A DNA stretch of 64,000 bases from Ectothiorhodospira marina. Lineage in GTDB: Bacteria > Pseudomonadota > Gammaproteobacteria > Ectothiorhodospirales > Ectothiorhodospiraceae. Below, one piece after another: positions 23,763 through 31,501 of this stretch. The notes under the pieces are model-generated. The model saw only the letters and a program-made list of their open reading frames with translations, made no database searches and had not been told where the DNA came from. The stretch is from the NCBI RefSeq assembly GCF_900109495.1, contig NZ_FOAA01000010.1, positions 1-64,000 on the forward strand, given 5' to 3'. Position 1 is the first letter of the stretch, and each line of letters opens with the position of its first letter. Both the position numbers and the translations under genes were made by a program.

Positions 23763-26700
23763 TCAAGCCGCTGGCGTCTCCTGCTCGATGCCCTCCAGAC
23801 GATCCTCCAGCTCCTCTCCGGCGCGCCGCAGGGCTTCCAGGGTCTCATCATCCGGCTGCCAGTAGTTGCGATCCGAGGCCTCCAGGAGGCGGTTGGCCAT
23901 CTTCGCGGAAGCCGTTGGGTTGAGCTGTGCCAGTCGCTCGCGCATCTCCGGATCCAGCACGAAGGTCTCGGACAGCTTCTGGTACACCCAGGGCTGAACC
24001 TGACCGGTGGTGGCTGACCAGCCCATGGTGTTGGTGATATGCACCTCGATCTGGCGCACCCCCTCGTAACCATGCTTGAGGGCACCCTCGTACCACTTGG
24101 GATTGAGCATCCGGGTGCGGGTCTCGAGAGAGACCTGCTCGGAGAGTGTGCGCACCGTGCCATCACCCTTGGTCTGGTCGCCGATATACACGGGGGCGTC
24201 CTGGCCTCCGCGGGCCTGGCGAACAGCTCGGCTGATGCCACCCAGGGTATCGAAGTAGTTATCGATGGTGGTCACGCCCAACTCCACCGAATCCAGGTTC
24301 TGGTAAGTGAGTTGCACATCCTTGAGCATGCTCTTGAGCAGGGTGTCCTGCTTCATGGGCCGGCCACTGCGCCCATAAGCAAAGCCCTTGCGCTGGGTAT
24401 AGGTGTTGGCAAGTTCATCCTCATCGTCCCAACGACCATTCTCCACCAGATTATTGACGTTGGAACCATAGGCCCCATCCGCGTTGCCATAGACACGCAG
24501 GGCGGCCGTCTCCAGGTCGCAGCCGTGCTCCTTCATGTATTCCAGGGTGTGGGCACGCACGAAGTTCTGTTCCGGCGGCTCGTCTGCCGACGCGGCCAGG
24601 AAGGTGGCCTCGGCCAGCAGCTTGATCTGCAGAGGCAGCAGATCCCGGAAGATGCCGGACAGGGTGATGAGCACGTCCACCCGCGGGCGCCCCAGCTCCT
24701 CCAGCGGAATCAGCGTGGCACCAGCCAGGCGGCCGTAGTTATCGAAGCGGGGTTTGGCGCCCAGCAGACCCAGGACCTGACCGATCTGGCTGCCCTCGGT
24801 CTTGAGGTTGTCACTGCCCCACAGCACCATCGCCACGGATTCGGGCAGGCCGTTGCCATCCTCCACATGGCGGGCCAGCAGGCGTTCAGCCTGCATGGCC
24901 CCATCCTTCAACGCAAAAGCGCTGGGGATGCGGAAGGGATCGAAGCCGTGGAGGTTACGACCGGTGGGCAGCACATCGGGCTGTCGCATTACGTCCCCAC
25001 CAGGGGCGGGCTTGATGAAGCGACCGTCCAGGGCCTTGAGGATACCCTCCAGTTCCGTATCCCGGGACATGAGTTCATTGGAGCGGGCCAGCTGCTCGAA
25101 CTGCTCGCGGCGCTCGTCGTCATTCTGGAACCCGGCCTCCTGAAGGGCATTGTCCACCGAGCCGGTTTTCACCAGGGTTTCCACCACGGAGCGCTCCAGG
25201 CGGGTGTCCTGAGAGGCCTCAGCCATGGCGACCAGCATATCGATACGCTCGTCCTCGCTCAGAGGAGTGCCCACCACATGCAAACCGTAGGGGATCAGGG
25301 TGTACTCCAGCTCCAGGATCTCCTCGCCCAGCTTGCGTACCCTTTCCTCGGCCTCGCCACCGGGCACGTCCCAGAGGGGCTCGGGCTTGGCCAGTTCCAG
25401 CTCGGCGGCCTGGGACTGGATCAGTTCGGCCAGTTCACCACGCTCATGCTCCTGAGAAGGCTCGAGACCGCGCCAGCGATCAATGGAGCTCTTCAGGTCC
25501 AGCAACCCACGATACAGCCCCGCATGGGACACCGGCGGCGTCAGGTAGCTGATCAGGGTGGCCCCGGAGCGTCGCTTGGCAATGGCACCCTCGGAGGGGT
25601 TATTGGAGGCATACAGGTACATGTTCGGGATATCGCCAATGAGGCGATCGGGCCAGCAGGCTCCGGACATGCCCACCTGCTTGCCCGGCATGAACTCCAG
25701 TGCCCCGTGGGTGCCAAAATGCAGCACCGCATGGGCCTTGAAGTCCTCGCGCAGGTAACGATAGAAGGCGGAGAAGGCATGGGTGGGGGCAAAGCCGCGC
25801 TCAAACAGCAGGCGCATGGGATCGCCCTCGTAGCCGAATGAGGGCTGCACCATCACTAGCACATTGCCAAACTGCCGGCCCAGCACAAAGATGGAACTGC
25901 CGTTGGTCAGCACCTTCCCCGGCGCCGGCCCCCACTGACCCTCGATCTGCTTGAGCCAGCGCTCACGGCGCACATGATCCTCGGCGGGAATCATGGTGTG
26001 TACGTTGGCATCGGCGCCGTACTGATCCTTGTTGCCGTTGATGATGCTGTCCCGCAGTTCATCCACGCTGTCGGGCACCTCCACCTGATACCCCTCTTCC
26101 TTCATCGTCTTCAGGGTGTTGAGCAGCGACTCAAACACCCCCAGGTAGGCGGCGGTACCGGTGTTACCGGCATTGGGCGGATAGTTGAACAGGACGATGG
26201 CCACCTTGCGCTGGGCCCGCTCGGCGCGCCGCAACTCCACCAGACGCCGGACGCGGGATACCAGCATGCCGGTACGCTCCGGACAGGTGAACATATCCTG
26301 GGTGTTCTCGGAATCGGTGAACTTGCAATGGCGTTCGCAACCGGCGCAGATGGCGCCTTCCGGGCCTGGGCGTCCGCCGTACACCATGGGGGCGATGCAG
26401 CCGTCCAGCTCCGGAATGGCCACCATGATGGTGCTCTCCACGGGCAGCAGGCCACGCTCAGAGTTGCCCCATTGATCCAGGGTCTGGAATTCCACCGGAT
26501 GGGCGGCGATATAGGGCACATCCAGCCTGGAGAGGATTTCCTGCGCAGCATTGGCATCGTTGTAGGCCGGGCCACCCACCAGGGAGAATCCGGTCAGGGA
26601 GACCACGGCATCCACCGTGGGACGACCGTCCTCCATGAAGAATGCCTCAATGGCGGGACGTGAATCCAGGCCCGAGGCAAATGCAGGCACCACCTGCAGG

Positions 26701-27548
26701 CCGGCCTCCTCCAGACCCCGGATCACCGGGTCGTAATGCCCAGAATTACCCGCCAGCACATAGGAGCGCAGCAGCAGCACCCCCACGCGACCCTGCGCAC
26801 CGCGTCCGGACACCTTGCCCGGCAGATCCTGCAAGCGATCTGAAAGACGCTTTTTCATGTCCGGATGGTATACACCCACCTCGGGATATTCGGCGGGTGA
26901 AGCGATGGTCAGCTTGCCTCGCACACCGCGACGCGGGCCATCCGCATAGCGATCCACCAGGAAGCGGATCATGTTGGCCATGTTCTCTTCCGAGCCGCCC
27001 AGCCAGTACTGCAGGGTGATGAAATAGGCGCGCACATCCTGGGCCGTACCCGGGATGAATCGCAGCAACTGCGGAATCCGGCGCAGCATCTTCATCTGCT
27101 GAGCGCCCGCGCTGGCCTTGGAATCGCCTTCCTTTTTGCCCCGCAGCCGTTTGAGCAACGACATGGGTCCGCTGCTCGGCTTGGACATGTCAAAGCTGCC
27201 CATGCGGGTCAGCTTGGTCACATCTCCGGCCGACATGGCACACACCATGGCGTCGCAGTCATCGCGTCGGGCCTGCAGATCCGGCAGGATCTGCTGAAAT
27301 TGATCCTCCAGGAACAGCATGGTGGTGATAATGATATCGGCCTGGGCCACATCGGCCTTGCACTGCTCCAGGGCCTCTTCATCGGCAGCCCACTCGGAAG
27401 CGGCATGAAGCGAGAAGTGCAACCCGGGCAACTCATGCTTGAGTTCGGCGCGGGCCCGGTCGGCGGCGCTGGCCAAGTGGGTGTCCATGGTCACGATCAC
27501 CACCCGTATGGGGGTCTGATCAACTGCTGACGAGGGCTTGGATGCCAT
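23763..27548 (-). CDS. bchH: Magnesium chelatase subunit H (bacteriochlorophyll synthesis)
   Basis: A 1261-residue CobN/BchH-family protein, normal length for BchH. The N-terminus (TPIRVVIVTMDTHLASAADRARAEL) and the long C-terminal CobN-MgCh domain (FGTHGALEFMPGKQVGMSGACWPDRLIGDIPNMYLYASNNPSEG, KRRSGATLISYLTPP) identify it. BchH binds protoporphyrin IX and, with the BchI/BchD AAA+ motor and ATP, inserts Mg2+, the first committed step to bacteriochlorophyll. No other photosynthesis gene is in the window, so it lies outside, or at the edge of, any photosynthesis cluster. Upstream (27613-27657) are two PpsR/CrtJ-like palindromes overlapping a sigma-70 promoter. Ribosome binding site is weak. CobN is less likely because of the strong match to the BchH C-terminus. 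Confidence 0.95.
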   Translation of the reverse strand: MASKPSSAVDQTPIRVVIVTMDTHLASAADRARAELKHELPGLHFSLHAASEWAADEEALEQCKADVAQADIIITTMLFLEDQFQQILPDLQARRDDCDAMVCAMSAGDVTKLTRMGSFDMSKPSSGPMSLLKRLRGKKEGDSKASAGAQQMKMLRRIPQLLRFIPGTAQDVRAYFITLQYWLGGSEENMANMIRFLVDRYADGPRRGVRGKLTIASPAEYPEVGVYHPDMKKRLSDRLQDLPGKVSGRGAQGRVGVLLLRSYVLAGNSGHYDPVIRGLEEAGLQVVPAFASGLDSRPAIEAFFMEDGRPTVDAVVSLTGFSLVGGPAYNDANAAQEILSRLDVPYIAAHPVEFQTLDQWGNSERGLLPVESTIMVAIPELDGCIAPMVYGGRPGPEGAICAGCERHCKFTDSENTQDMFTCPERTGMLVSRVRRLVELRRAERAQRKVAIVLFNYPPNAGNTGTAAYLGVFESLLNTLKTMKEEGYQVEVPDSVDELRDSIINGNKDQYGADANVHTMIPAEDHVRRERWLKQIEGQWGPAPGKVLTNGSSIFVLGRQFGNVLVMVQPSFGYEGDPMRLLFERGFAPTHAFSAFYRYLREDFKAHAVLHFGTHGALEFMPGKQVGMSGACWPDRLIGDIPNMYLYASNNPSEGAIAKRRSGATLISYLTPPVSHAGLYRGLLDLKSSIDRWRGLEPSQEHERGELAELIQSQAAELELAKPEPLWDVPGGEAEERVRKLGEEILELEYTLIPYGLHVVGTPLSEDERIDMLVAMAEASQDTRLERSVVETLVKTGSVDNALQEAGFQNDDERREQFEQLARSNELMSRDTELEGILKALDGRFIKPAPGGDVMRQPDVLPTGRNLHGFDPFRIPSAFALKDGAMQAERLLARHVEDGNGLPESVAMVLWGSDNLKTEGSQIGQVLGLLGAKPRFDNYGRLAGATLIPLEELGRPRVDVLITLSGIFRDLLPLQIKLLAEATFLAASADEPPEQNFVRAHTLEYMKEHGCDLETAALRVYGNADGAYGSNVNNLVENGRWDDEDELANTYTQRKGFAYGRSGRPMKQDTLLKSMLKDVQLTYQNLDSVELGVTTIDNYFDTLGGISRAVRQARGGQDAPVYIGDQTKGDGTVRTLSEQVSLETRTRMLNPKWYEGALKHGYEGVRQIEVHITNTMGWSATTGQVQPWVYQKLSETFVLDPEMRERLAQLNPTASAKMANRLLEASDRNYWQPDDETLEALRRAGEELEDRLEGIEQETPAA

Positions 27549-27612
27549 AGATTCAGGTGCCTGTCGACTTGGGTTTTTTCGGGCGCGGATCTGGATTCAC
27601 CCTTGGGATGCG

Positions 27613-27657
27613 TGTCAAATTAGATCGACCCGCGGCGGGTGTCAACCAAGGTGGACA
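27613..27657 (-). promoter_or_regulatory. bchH promoter overlapped by two PpsR/CrtJ-type palindromes
   Basis: Site 2 (27640-27657) is a perfect TGTC-N10-GACA. Site 1 (27613-27630) is TGTC-N10-GACC, one base off. They are 9 bp apart. On the minus strand TTGACA (complement of 27640-27645) and TAATTT (complement of 27617-27622) are spaced by exactly 17 bp, so the -35 lies in site 2 and the -10 in site 1. Transcription should start near 27610, about 60 bp before the ATG. Paired TGT-N12-ACA sites about 8 bp apart are the known CrtJ/PpsR arrangement at Rhodobacter bch promoters, where the oxidised repressor blocks RNA polymerase. Confidence 0.8.
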
Positions 27658-27767
27658 TCCGGCTCGCGCATCCGGGCACTGATCGTGCTTCAAGCCCCGG
27701 ACACTCCCCACCCAATTCCAACCGCCGTAGCCGCACATTATAGTGTGCCGCGGCCTGGAGGTAAGTC

Positions 27768-28361
27768 TTGAAAGGATTGACCCGCACATTTCTCGCCGGC
27801 CTGGCTGCCATCCTGCCGATCGTCGTCACCGTCACGCTGGTGCTCTGGCTGAGTAACACCCTGGAGCAGGTGCTGGGCGCCATTCTCAAGGCCGTGTTGC
27901 CGGATGTACTTTACTTCCCCGGCATGGGCCTGCTCATCGGCATCCTGCTGATCTTCGCGCTGGGGGTGTTGCTTCGGGTTTATCTGGTACAGGGGGTCTT
28001 CCATTGGTTGGAAAGCTGGATGGAGCGCATCCCGGTGGTCAAGACCATTCATGGTGTGGTGCGGGACGTGACCCAGCTATTTTCCGGGGAGATTCATGAG
28101 CGCTTTGGCGAGGCGGTGCTCGTCACGCTGCCGGGCTTGGAATTTCGCCTGGTGGGGTTCGTGACCCGCAGTGATTTCGAGGGCCTGCCAGACAATCTGG
28201 GCACCCAGGGCACTGTTGCGGTCTATCTACCCATGAGCTACCAGATCGGTGGTTATACACTGATGCTGCCCCGCGACCGGGTGGAGCCGTTGAATCTGTC
28301 GCTGGAGGATGCCATGCGCTACACCCTCACAGCGGGCGTTTCCGCGCGACGTGAGGACTGA
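27768..28361 (+). CDS. DUF502 inner-membrane protein
   Basis: A 197-residue protein with a TTG start preceded by GGAGG at a good distance (27757-27761). Two membrane spans (FLAGLAAILPIVVTVTLVLWL and MGLLIGILLIFALGVLLRVYLV) are followed by the DUF502 core: RIPVVKTIHGVVRDVTQLFSGE and VAVYLPMSYQIGGYTLMLPRDRVEPL. Function is not known for the family. A TATAGT -10-like hexamer lies about 30 bp upstream of the start with a poor -35 (TTCCAA, 17-bp spacer). It diverges from bchH and ends before a perfect convergent hairpin at 28377-28400. Confidence 0.85.
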   Translation: MKGLTRTFLAGLAAILPIVVTVTLVLWLSNTLEQVLGAILKAVLPDVLYFPGMGLLIGILLIFALGVLLRVYLVQGVFHWLESWMERIPVVKTIHGVVRDVTQLFSGEIHERFGEAVLVTLPGLEFRLVGFVTRSDFEGLPDNLGTQGTVAVYLPMSYQIGGYTLMLPRDRVEPLNLSLEDAMRYTLTAGVSARRED

Positions 28362-28376
28362 CCGCTGGTCTGGCAA

Positions 28377-28400
28377 TGGGCGGACCCGACGGTCCGCCCA
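28377..28400. terminator. Perfect 10-bp convergent hairpin
   Basis: TGGGCGGACC (28377-28386), loop CGAC, then GGTCCGCCCA (28391-28400). It sits in the 59-bp gap between the convergent DUF502 and sppA genes and probably acts as a bidirectional terminator. No U-run is present. Confidence 0.55.
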
Positions 28401-28420
28401 GGCTCATCCCGAAGACCCGG

Positions 28421-29395
28421 TTATCGCAGGCTGGCCTGCCCCCACTGCTCAACCACGCGCAGCAAGGCCACACCCAGACCATCCGCCAGACGGGAGAACA
28501 GATCCTGCTTGCGGGTGAAATCCACGATATCGGGCTCACCAATCACTTCCCGGGCCACGTAGCCGCTACTGCCAAGACCGTCCACCAGACCCAACTCCAG
28601 GCTCTGCTCGCCGGTCCAGACCAGCCCGGAGAAGATCTCCGGATCATCCACAAGGCGATCCCCTCGTCCTTTCTTCACCGTATCCACGAACTGGTCATGG
28701 ATGCCATCCAGCATGGCCTGCAAATGGGCCTGTTCTTCTTCCTTGACTGGCAGAAAGGGGTCCATCAGACCCTTGTTGCCCCCGGCAGTGAGCAGGCGCC
28801 GCTCAATACCCAGACGATCAATGGCCTCATCGAACCCGAAACCATCCAGGCGCACGCCGATGGAACCGACGATACTGGCCTTGTCAGCGTAGATCTGATC
28901 CGCAGCGGCGGCGATATAGTACCCCCCCGAGGCGCCCACATCCGAGATGACCGCATAGACCGGAATATCCGGGTGCTTCTCCTTGAGATGGCCAATGGCA
29001 TCATTGATGTAACCCGCCTGTACCGGACTGCCGCCCGGGCTATTGATGCGGATGATGACGGCCTGGGTCTGGCTGCTCTCAAAGGCGGCCTTGAGGGAGC
29101 CCACCACCCGATCGGCACTGGCGGCACTGCCTTCACTGATAATCCCTTGCACATCCACCAAGGCCGTGTGACTGCCCTTGCGATCAACATCCCCCGCGGA
29201 CATACCATCCATGAAGGTGAACAGCAGGAAGAAAAGGTAAAGAAAGCCCAGTGTCTTGAAAAAGATACCCCAGCGCCGGGCCGACCGACGTTCCTTGACG
29301 CCTGCCAGGGCGATCTCACGCAGGGCCTCCCGCTCCCAGTTTTCCGGGGCCTGATCCGAGCCGCGTTGGCTGGTGGCTTGATTTTCGTCACTCAT
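28421..29395 (-). CDS. sppA: Signal peptide peptidase SppA-type S49 serine protease
   Basis: A 324-residue single-span membrane protease of the short S49 class. A membrane span (FFKTLGFLYLFFLLFTFMDGM) lies at about 45-65. The S49 fold includes RINSPGGSPVQAGYI, the nucleophile Ser in SDVGASGGYYIAAAADQIYA, and SIVGSIGV with the general-base lysine about 50 residues later (RRLLTAGGNKGLMDPFLP). It degrades cleaved signal peptides or membrane-protein fragments in the periplasm. Its ATG overlaps the HAD phosphatase stop by 4 bp. It is the last gene of a likely rluC-HAD-sppA operon. Confidence 0.9.
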   Translation of the reverse strand: MSDENQATSQRGSDQAPENWEREALREIALAGVKERRSARRWGIFFKTLGFLYLFFLLFTFMDGMSAGDVDRKGSHTALVDVQGIISEGSAASADRVVGSLKAAFESSQTQAVIIRINSPGGSPVQAGYINDAIGHLKEKHPDIPVYAVISDVGASGGYYIAAAADQIYADKASIVGSIGVRLDGFGFDEAIDRLGIERRLLTAGGNKGLMDPFLPVKEEEQAHLQAMLDGIHDQFVDTVKKGRGDRLVDDPEIFSGLVWTGEQSLELGLVDGLGSSGYVAREVIGEPDIVDFTRKQDLFSRLADGLGVALLRVVEQWGQASLR

Positions 29396-30087
29396 GGTGT
29401 GGAATCCTTGCTCAGTGGTTGATGTTGCATCTGTTCATTCCCCAGCCAGGCCGGTAACTGCGCCACCCCGTTCAACACGGCCAAGGGCCGATGCAGCGAC
29501 AGTTCCCGGGCATCGTGCACGCCCGAGGTGACCCCCAGCCCATGCGCACCGGCATTGGCCGCCATGAGCAGATCCAGATGGCTGTCCCCCACCATCAGGG
29601 CGTCAGCCGGAGCCACACCCAGTTCATCAAGGATGGATTCGAGCATTTGGGGATGAGGCTTTGAGAAGCTCTCGTCAGCACAGCGTGTGGCCAGAAACCG
29701 TCTCTGGAGACCGGTATCCTCCAACACCCGGTCAAGCCCCACCCGGGACTTTCCGGTGGCTATCGCCAGCCAATACCCCTGCTCCGCCAGTTCATCCAGC
29801 AAGGCAGGCACGCCAGTGAACAACTGTGCGGGTGTCTTGTCCGTGTAGAGGAAACGCTCCCGGTAAGCGGTCGTGAATGCTTGAATCAGGGCCTCGTCTG
29901 CCTGCGGATACAGTTGCAGAATCGCCTCCGGCATGCCCAGCCCGATGACGTGGCGCAACTCATCCGGCGGCCGGGTTTCCAGTTGCAAGGCAGTGATCGC
30001 CCCCTGCAGGCAGGCAATAATGCGCCCGATGGAATCCATGAGGGTTCCATCCCAGTCGAAGATGAGTAATTGATAGGGATTGGCCAT
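29392..30087 (-). CDS. HAD-family phosphatase (Gph-like, beside rluC)
   Basis: A 231-residue HAD hydrolase. Motif I is LLIFDWDGTLMDS, motif II lies in LAIATGKSR, the motif III lysine in FSKPHPQML and motif IV in MVGDSHLDLLMAANAG. The cap is of the helical PGMB/phosphonatase type. Genes of this kind commonly accompany rluC in gammaproteobacteria; phosphoglycolate or pyrophosphate-like substrates are possible but untested here. It starts 34 bp after the rluC stop. Confidence 0.88.
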   Translation of the reverse strand: MANPYQLLIFDWDGTLMDSIGRIIACLQGAITALQLETRPPDELRHVIGLGMPEAILQLYPQADEALIQAFTTAYRERFLYTDKTPAQLFTGVPALLDELAEQGYWLAIATGKSRVGLDRVLEDTGLQRRFLATRCADESFSKPHPQMLESILDELGVAPADALMVGDSHLDLLMAANAGAHGLGVTSGVHDARELSLHRPLAVLNGVAQLPAWLGNEQMQHQPLSKDSTP

Positions 30088-30121
30088 AAATACTGTTGGT
30101 CTGTTGTCGATAAAACCCGGA

Positions 30122-31084
30122 TCAGCGGGGTTCCAGCTTCTCCAGCACCTGTTCCAGGGCGGGATCCAGCGGCGCTACCACATCGTACGCACAGCCGCGG
30201 GTGGGCAGGGTAAAGCGCAGAGACGCGGCATGAAGAAACTGCCTCTTGAGGCCCAGACGCCTCATGCGCCGATTGAACTCGAAATCACCGTAATGCCGGT
30301 CACCCGCCACGGGGTGCCCTTCATGGGCGGCATGAACCCGGATCTGGTGAGTACGGCCCGTGCCGATCTGCACATCCATGAGCGTGGCCTCGGCAAACCC
30401 CTGGCGTGGTGTAAAGAAGCTATCCGCATCCTGCCCCTCCTCATCCACCTGCACCAGGCGCACCTCGCCACGACGCTCCGTGCGCGACAGACTCTGAACC
30501 ACGCGCCGCGGCCCTCCCTGCCAATGACCGGCCACCAGGGTGTGGTAAACCTTATCGACTCCGCCATGACGCAACAGTTCATGAAAGGCCAGCAGGGCCG
30601 GACGATTGCGTGCCAGCACCAGGCAACCACTGGTCTCCCGGTCCAGGCGATGGGCCAGTTCCAGAAACCCCGCCTCGGGCCTGAGCCGCCGCAGGCCTTC
30701 GATGACCCCCACCGGAACGCCACTGCCCCCATGCACCGGCAGACCCGCCGGCTTGTTCAGGATGAGCAGGTCATCGTCTTCCAGTAATACGGACTCGGCC
30801 AGGGTTCGCGCCAGCCCCTCCGGCAAGGGCAGATCTTCCAGTTTCTTCTCACTGCGGGTCACTGGCGGGATGCGCACCACATCGCCCACACTGAGGCGGT
30901 AATCCGGCTTGCAGCGGCCCTTGTTGACCCGCACCTCTCCCTTGCGCAAAAGGCGGTAGATGCGACTACGGGGCACGCCTTTCAGGCGGCGCATGAGAAA
31001 GTTGTCCACGCGCTGGCCATCCTCGTCCCGAGTCACCTGGGCATGGACGACCCGCGAGGCGGGGCTTTGAGGCATTTCTGGCAT
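30122..31084 (-). CDS. rluC: 23S rRNA pseudouridine synthase RluC
   Basis: An N-terminal S4 RNA-binding domain (GQRVDNFLMRRLKGVPRSRIYRLLRKGEVRVNKGRCKPDYRL) is followed by a RluA-type catalytic domain with the Asp motif LAHRLDRETSGCLVLAR. RluC modifies uridines 955, 2504 and 2580 of 23S rRNA in E. coli. The start is uncertain: ATG 31105, 31084 and 31075 are in frame without a clear ribosome binding site; alignment to E. coli RluC favours 31084 or 31075. It is divergent from rne, the conserved gammaproteobacterial arrangement, and heads the rluC-HAD-sppA operon. Confidence 0.92.
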   Translation of the reverse strand: MPEMPQSPASRVVHAQVTRDEDGQRVDNFLMRRLKGVPRSRIYRLLRKGEVRVNKGRCKPDYRLSVGDVVRIPPVTRSEKKLEDLPLPEGLARTLAESVLLEDDDLLILNKPAGLPVHGGSGVPVGVIEGLRRLRPEAGFLELAHRLDRETSGCLVLARNRPALLAFHELLRHGGVDKVYHTLVAGHWQGGPRRVVQSLSRTERRGEVRLVQVDEEGQDADSFFTPRQGFAEATLMDVQIGTGRTHQIRVHAAHEGHPVAGDRHYGDFEFNRRMRRLGLKRQFLHAASLRFTLPTRGCAYDVVAPLDPALEQVLEKLEPR

Positions 31085-31113
31085 GCGCGGATAATAACAG
31101 GTCATTCAAAGGT

Positions 31114-31142
31114 TTGATGCCCTTTTGCAACATTGCTATCAT
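31114..31142 (+). promoter_or_regulatory. Sigma-70 promoter for rne
   Basis: TTGATG (31114-31119) and TATCAT (31137-31142) are spaced by 17 bp. Transcription would start near 31149, leaving a leader of roughly 350 nt before the rne ATG. The E. coli rne leader is also about 360 nt. Confidence 0.6.
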
Positions 31143-31148
31143 ACCGTG

Positions 31149-31501
31149 TCGCGCTGGGTTGACTCGGCAGATATCGGATCGGCCCGGCAGTGTCTGCTGC
31201 CCGCCCGGATCGCCCCACCCCGCGACTCAACAGAACACCACCGGGAGACGCCTGCCAACGGCAAGTCACGTCTCCCTCCACGGACAATCGCTCACGAAAC
31301 GCCAACATAACTTGATGATTCTGAGCGGATTTTTGGACAACCTTGCCCCCACGCCCCGGCGCGAACACCGCGCGGGCGTAGTGTTCCCATGGTTGTGCGC
31401 GTGGGCGCTGCTATTCAGCGCCGCGCGCCCCTCCCATGCAGCACCGCCGACGCCGGGTCACCGCCCGGGCGTGGCTGGGCCATGCACTCGAGACACACTT
31501 C
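31149..31501 (+). other. rne: Long 5' untranslated leader of rne
   Basis: About 350 bp without a credible gene between the predicted promoter and the rne start; frames here have no domain and poor initiation sites. In E. coli the equally long rne leader folds into hairpins through which RNase E controls its own mRNA. Short GC-rich inverted segments such as GGCAG-TGT-CTGCT occur around 31190, but I could not establish a conserved structure by eye. Confidence 0.5.

Noticed and set aside
24039-25841. 600-codon open frame on the plus strand opposite bchH
   Set aside because: Antisense shadow of a GC-rich gene: His/Gln/Gly-biased composition, no domain and no ribosome binding site.
23763-27548. 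CobN cobaltochelatase
   Set aside because: The sequence follows BchH in length and C-terminal motifs, and has photosynthesis-type PpsR sites upstream; no cobalamin genes are adjacent.
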